NCBI GenBank assembly: GCA_964398315.1 | Contig: CAYNMV010000011.1 | Location: forward strand, 1-64,000 | Direction: 5' to 3' | DNA: 64,000 bases | Source of the DNA: JADLCB01 sp964398315 | GTDB taxonomy: Bacteria > Planctomycetota > Phycisphaerae > Tepidisphaerales > Tepidisphaeraceae | Part shown: positions 60,605 through 64,000 of the stretch, in pieces | Position numbering within the stretch: the stretch's first letter is position 1 | How the letters are laid out: each line of letters opens with the position of its first letter | Translations under genes and position numbers: made by a program | The notes under the pieces: generated by a model | The model's database searches: none | Told to the model about the DNA's origin: nothing | What the model saw: only the letters and a program-made list of their open reading frames with translations

Positions 60605-62164
60605 ATGCCCACGTTACTCGCCCATATCGGCCGCCCGTACGTCCCCGCCGCCGCGGACCTGGGCCCTTTTGCGCCGGAGCTGTGGCTGATTGGCACGATC
60701 ATCGCCACCCTCATCACGCCCTTTTTCATTCCCCGTCCGCGGGCCAACCGCGTGGCGGGCGCAGTTGCGCTGGGTGGAATCGCGATCGCGTTTCTCTCCC
60801 TCTTCTGGACGTTGGATGCCGGCGGCCATTTCTTCCGCGGCCTGCTGGTCGTCGATGCGATGGCGCTGTTCTGGAAAGGCATGCTCCTGCTGTTTGCCGG
60901 TGGGATCGTGCTGATGTGGTTCGGCACCGGCAGCACGCAGATGCACGAGGGGGATGGCCCGGAGTTCTTCACGCTGCTGCTGGGCGCAACCCTCGGCATG
61001 TCGCTGATGGGACAGACGACCAACCTGCTGATGCTGTTCATGGTCGTTGAGCTGGCCAGCCTGCCCAGCTACGTGCTGGCCGGCTTCCGCAAGACCCATC
61101 GCCTGGCGGCCGAGGCCTCGCTCAAGTACGTGCTGTTCGGGGCGGCCACCAGCGCCATCATGGTCTATGGCCTGTCGCTGGCCTATGGCCTGTTCGGCAC
61201 GCTCCAACTCGAGCTGATCGCCCGCCAGATGGCCAGCGCCCCGCCGCATGTGCTGACGGCGGTGGTGCTGCTGGGGATCATCGTCGGCCTGGCGTTCAAG
61301 ATCTCGGCGGTGCCGTTCCACTTCTGGTGCCCCGATGTGTTCGAGGGCGCCAGCGTCGAGGTCAGCGCGTTCCTGTCGGTGGCCAGCAAGGGGGCGGCGA
61401 TTGCGCTGCTGCTGCGGGTGGTGATGATCATCGGCGGGGCGTTTGATTTCCGGCCCGAGTTGCTGCCCACTTCCCTGGCCTGGACGATCGCCCTCCTGGG
61501 CGCGATCACCGCCACCTGGGGCAACACCGCCGCCTTCGTGCAGACCAACCTCAAGCGCCTGCTGGCTTACAGCTCGATTGCCCACGCGGGGTACCTCCTG
61601 TGTGCGCTGTCGATGGTGGTGGGGCAGAACCTGGCCAACCCGGCCGAGGTGGCGGTGCCGGCGGTGCTGGTGTACCTGGCGGTCTACCTGTTCATGAACC
61701 TGGGCGCCTTTACGGTGGTGGGCATTGTTGGCGGCGAAACCGGCAGCGAGGATTTAAGCGCCTTCTGCGGCCTGGGCCGCCGTGCCCCCTGGCTGGCGGC
61801 GGCGATGGCTGCCTGCCTGGTGAGCCTCATCGGCCTGCCGCCGCTGGCCGGCTTTGCCGCCAAGTTGCTGCTGATGCTGGCCCTGTTCAAGAACGGCGGG
61901 GGATGGATTGCCCTCGTCTTCGTGATCGGCCTCAACACCGTCCTGAGCCTCTACTACTACGCCCGCATCCTGAAGGTGATGTACCTGGAAGACCGTGGCG
62001 AGGCCCCGGTCGCCGGCCCCCTCGCCCCCCGGGCGGTTGCCCTGGCCTGCGCGGCCATGCTGGTACTGCTGCTCCTGGGCTTTGGTGCCCTCACATCCCT
62101 GGCCGCCGGCACCGGCCACCTGCATGGCCTGTCCCCCGCCACACCGGTTGCCAACGTGCAGTGA
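60605..62164 (+). CDS. nuoN: NADH-quinone oxidoreductase subunit N
   Basis: 519 aa, the third antiporter-like subunit, about 14 helices. FMVVELASLPSYVLAGFRKT (about residues 145-164) contains the conserved Glu; FHFWCPDVFEGASVEVSAFL (about 238-257) and TNLKRLLAYSSIAHAGYLLC (about 315-334) carry the Lys/His chain. NuoN differs from NuoL/M by the CPDVFEGA block, which supports this call. Last gene of the run. The stop is 53 bp before the convergent small membrane protein gene stop. Confidence 0.95.
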   Translation: MPTLLAHIGRPYVPAAADLGPFAPELWLIGTIIATLITPFFIPRPRANRVAGAVALGGIAIAFLSLFWTLDAGGHFFRGLLVVDAMALFWKGMLLLFAGGIVLMWFGTGSTQMHEGDGPEFFTLLLGATLGMSLMGQTTNLLMLFMVVELASLPSYVLAGFRKTHRLAAEASLKYVLFGAATSAIMVYGLSLAYGLFGTLQLELIARQMASAPPHVLTAVVLLGIIVGLAFKISAVPFHFWCPDVFEGASVEVSAFLSVASKGAAIALLLRVVMIIGGAFDFRPELLPTSLAWTIALLGAITATWGNTAAFVQTNLKRLLAYSSIAHAGYLLCALSMVVGQNLANPAEVAVPAVLVYLAVYLFMNLGAFTVVGIVGGETGSEDLSAFCGLGRRAPWLAAAMAACLVSLIGLPPLAGFAAKLLLMLALFKNGGGWIALVFVIGLNTVLSLYYYARILKVMYLEDRGEAPVAGPLAPRAVALACAAMLVLLLLGFGALTSLAAGTGHLHGLSPATPVANVQ

Positions 62165-62217
62165 ATCGCGGCCTGCTCCAGCGGCGGCGGATCTCGCCCG
62201 CCGTGTGGCCGCTCACG

Positions 62218-62649
62218 TCATCCTGTCCATGTGGGATAGGGGTGCCGGAAGTCCGGTCCCCATCGGAGCACAAAGTACGCGACGACAAGCCCGTGCAGGA
62301 CGATCGCGAAAATGAGCCACCGACTGAACGCCTTGCCACGCAACCGCCAGAGCCCGAGCAGGCTGCCACCGATGATCAATCCCGTACCAGAGATCGCGGC
62401 CGCAACCGATGCCCGTTCCCACGATTTCCGCCACGCATGCCAGGCTTTGTACGAAGCGTAACTTTCGCCCGCCAGGTTCTTCCACCATCTCCGGTCGTTG
62501 CTCTCATACTTCGCCCAGCGGTCCCAGCGCATCGCGCTGAAGCAGAGCGTCGCGGGCAGGATGAACAGCATCGCCAGCACGATGCCGGCCCACATGCTCG
62601 AGCGCGGCTTCGCGGACGGAAGTTGTGCATCGGCGTACCCAAGCGTCAT
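62218..62649 (-). CDS. Hypothetical three-helix membrane protein
   Basis: 143 aa, not recognised. Three predicted membrane helices: WAGIVLAMLFILPATLCFSA (about residues 20-39), AAAISGTGLIIGGSLLGLW (about 87-105) and WLIFAIVLHGLVVAYFVLRW (about 114-133). Between helices 1 and 2 lies a Trp- and Arg-rich hydrophilic stretch (WDRWAKYESNDRRWWK). The ATG at 62649 is favoured over a TTG at 62664, but no ribosome site is clear. It converges on nuoN. Coding nature rests on the coherent helix pattern. Confidence 0.55.
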   Translation of the reverse strand: MTLGYADAQLPSAKPRSSMWAGIVLAMLFILPATLCFSAMRWDRWAKYESNDRRWWKNLAGESYASYKAWHAWRKSWERASVAAAISGTGLIIGGSLLGLWRLRGKAFSRWLIFAIVLHGLVVAYFVLRWGPDFRHPYPTWTG

Positions 62650-62680
62650 GGCCGCTTCGAGCAAGATAACGGGTCAATGC

Positions 62681-63001
62681 TCACTGGCTGACCCGGCATC
62701 GACCCGTTTGAATATACGAGAACCCCTCCGCCGGTCCATTCCAGCAGCGGCTATCCGTCATTTCAAGAGCACGCTGATGGTACGAGAGCGAGAGCGCGGC
62801 CCATCCCGCAAAGCGAACCACCCGACCACATTTCGCGGCTGTCGGCGGATAATGAACAGACCCGCGCTGACCGCGCATCCTGTCAGCACGTAAAACATCA
62901 CCGCCCGTTCCGCTGGAGGCGGATGGAGACGACTGCTCCACCTCGAGGTACAGGATCGGGAGAACGATCAGGAAGAACGCGATCACCAACTGCCAGCGCA
63001 T
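62681..63001 (-). pseudogene. Possible frameshifted small membrane protein gene
   Basis: From the ATG at 63001 the frame gives an N-terminal helix (MRWQLVIAFFLIVLPILYLE) and then a Ser-rich stretch. Beyond about 62910 this frame loses protein-like character, while the frame shifted by one base reads MFYVLTGCAVSAGLFIIRRQ, a second membrane helix, and ends at an in-frame stop near 62766. One indel near 62900 would join both into an about 80-aa two-helix protein. It could also be a sequencing error or chance. Confidence 0.3.
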
Positions 63002-63630
63002 GGCGCCAGGCGATGTGACTCGGGAACTGCAAAAGGGTTGCGTCGAAAATGCAGTCAAAATGCCGACATGCAAGCTGGCAGACGCAAGGGGGCCTGCTCG
63101 GAGGCGAGTCAGCGCGCCCTTCCGCGTGCTGGCCCTCCTGCACAGTGCACTCGGATCGGCTGGCCCATCTGTTTCTGTCCCCGCCGCATCGCGCAGCGCC
63201 ACGCAGGGCACTGTTGTCACAATTTGCTTTCCGACGGCCGGCTCGACTCTGCACCAATGCAGCGGACCGGGCTGTATCCGGCCTGATTCCGGGGATCAAC
63301 GCGGATTGGCGCGCTTTTTTTGCCCGAATGGCCAATTTAAGGGTTGAGCCCTGCGGTTGGATGGCATAGGGTTCGAAGACCGCATCCGGCAGCCGCGCAG
63401 GATATGAGGCCGCACGGGCTGCTGGTTGTTTGCTCACAGAGGCTACGGTCCTCCCCGGATCGCGGCACGCGGTGCTCCCTGAGCCTCTGACTCTTACCAA
63501 CCGAAGAAGCAGTGTGAATCGTTTGGGCCGCAGTGTGCGGCGCGGTTCTTGTATGGTGGTGTGCCTGTCGGGCGCAACTGCCGCGTTCTGCTTATGACAA
63601 ACGCGTCAGAAGACGCCGGAGACAGTCGAG
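63002..63630. other. 629-bp intergenic region before the amidotransferase gene
   Basis: No supported gene. A T-run (TTTTTTT, about 63314-63320) follows GGCGCGC but a stable stem is not clear. The word AACGCGGAT (about 63299) matches the hairpin family at 44358. No promoter box at 7-8 nt before the next start. Confidence 0.45.
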
Positions 63631-64000
63631 ATGTGTGCAATTTGTGGTGAACTCAGACACGATCAGCAGCCCGCTTCGGCCGCCACCGTTGAGCGGATGG
63701 CCGGACAGATGCAGCGCCGAGGCCCCGACAGCGGGGGCGTACGCGCCCAGGGGCCCTGCGCCCTGGGCCATCGCCGTCTCAAGATCATCGACTTGACCGA
63801 CCGCGCCCAGCAGCCCATGGACGATCCCGCCCTCGGCCTGAGCCTGGTCTTCAACGGCATGATCTACAACTATCCCGAGCTGCGCCGGGAATTGCAGGAC
63901 AGGGGCTATCACTTCTTCTCCGAGAGCGACACCGAGGTGGTGCTCAAGGCTTACCACGCCTGGGGGCCGCGCTGTGTGGAGCGCTTCAACGGCATGTTCG
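63631..64000 (+). CDS. N-acetylglutaminylglutamine amidotransferase (AsnB type), 5' part
   Basis: The first 123 codons of an asparagine synthase-like enzyme, truncated by the window end. MCAICGEL puts Cys2 at the N-terminus, the nucleophile of the class II glutamine amidotransferase domain after Met removal. RRGPDSGG (about residues 29-36), GHRRLKIIDLTDRAQQPMDD (about 46-65) and VFNGMIYNYPELRRELQDRG (about 73-92) are family blocks. The run from LGHRRLKIIDL through TEVVLKAYHAWG fits the subfamily that makes the osmolyte N-acetylglutaminylglutamine amide better than general AsnB. If so, an ATP-grasp NAGGN synthase gene should follow. No strong ribosome site. Confidence 0.82.
   Translation, partial: MCAICGELRHDQQPASAATVERMAGQMQRRGPDSGGVRAQGPCALGHRRLKIIDLTDRAQQPMDDPALGLSLVFNGMIYNYPELRRELQDRGYHFFSESDTEVVLKAYHAWGPRCVERFNGMF

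Overview
This 64 kb window is GC-rich bacterial chromosome, most plausibly from a planctomycete, perhaps Phycisphaerae. The pointers are a PEP-CTERM protein with a VPEPASMALLGLA tail, Gram-negative features (gmhA for heptose, lipoproteins, an EPS locus, complex I) and a large DUF6785-like membrane protein. This placement is inference from gene content; there is no rRNA to confirm it. I recognised no tRNA, rRNA, insertion sequence, prophage or CRISPR array. High third-position GC gives many long antisense shadow ORFs, which are left out.

Layout. 0.1-3.5 kb: an amino-sugar module, with nagB behind a LacI-type repressor and a divergent ROK kinase. 3.7-9.6 kb: a PEP-CTERM protein, a small CxxC protein, thiD, a histidine phosphatase, a GlmM-type mutase and serine acetyltransferase. 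9.7-18 kb: phoU, a DUF4142 protein, a 3D-domain protein, tilS, a SYLF lipoprotein, a parallel beta-helix protein and gmhA, then two perfect parS-like palindromes. 18.2-25.7 kb: a sugar ABC transporter whose binding protein and first permease are one polypeptide, a NUDIX hydrolase, a site-2 protease and a large membrane protein. 26.6-38.1 kb: an exopolysaccharide locus with a BY-kinase/chain-length protein, PHP phosphatase, initiating sugar transferase carrying a degenerate GGDEF-like domain, WecG/TagA transferase, three GT4 glycosyltransferases and an O-antigen ligase-like protein. 38.2-49.2 kb: GNAT, a PEGA/TolB-like lipoprotein, cbiX, an M28-PDZ peptidase, msrA, a PPi-type phosphofructokinase, MscS and an ABC exporter with a PDZ-like insert. 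49.3-54 kb: a DegT aminotransferase, a GT4 enzyme, a PhyH oxygenase and sucD. 54.2-62.2 kb: nuoH-J-K-L-M-N, the membrane arm of complex I without nuoI. 62.2-64 kb: small membrane proteins and the start of an N-acetylglutaminylglutamine amidotransferase cut by the window end.

The most notable observations are: the twin parS sites, which suggest an origin-proximal position; a recurrent promoter layout in which a TANNNT box lies 7-8 nt before the start codon of nine genes, implying many leaderless mRNAs; three unusual domain fusions (solute-binding protein with permease, GGDEF-like with sugar transferase, PDZ within an ABC exporter); and families of intergenic palindromes, including GGCAAC/GTTGCC hairpins before nuoL, nuoM, nuoN and the DegT gene.
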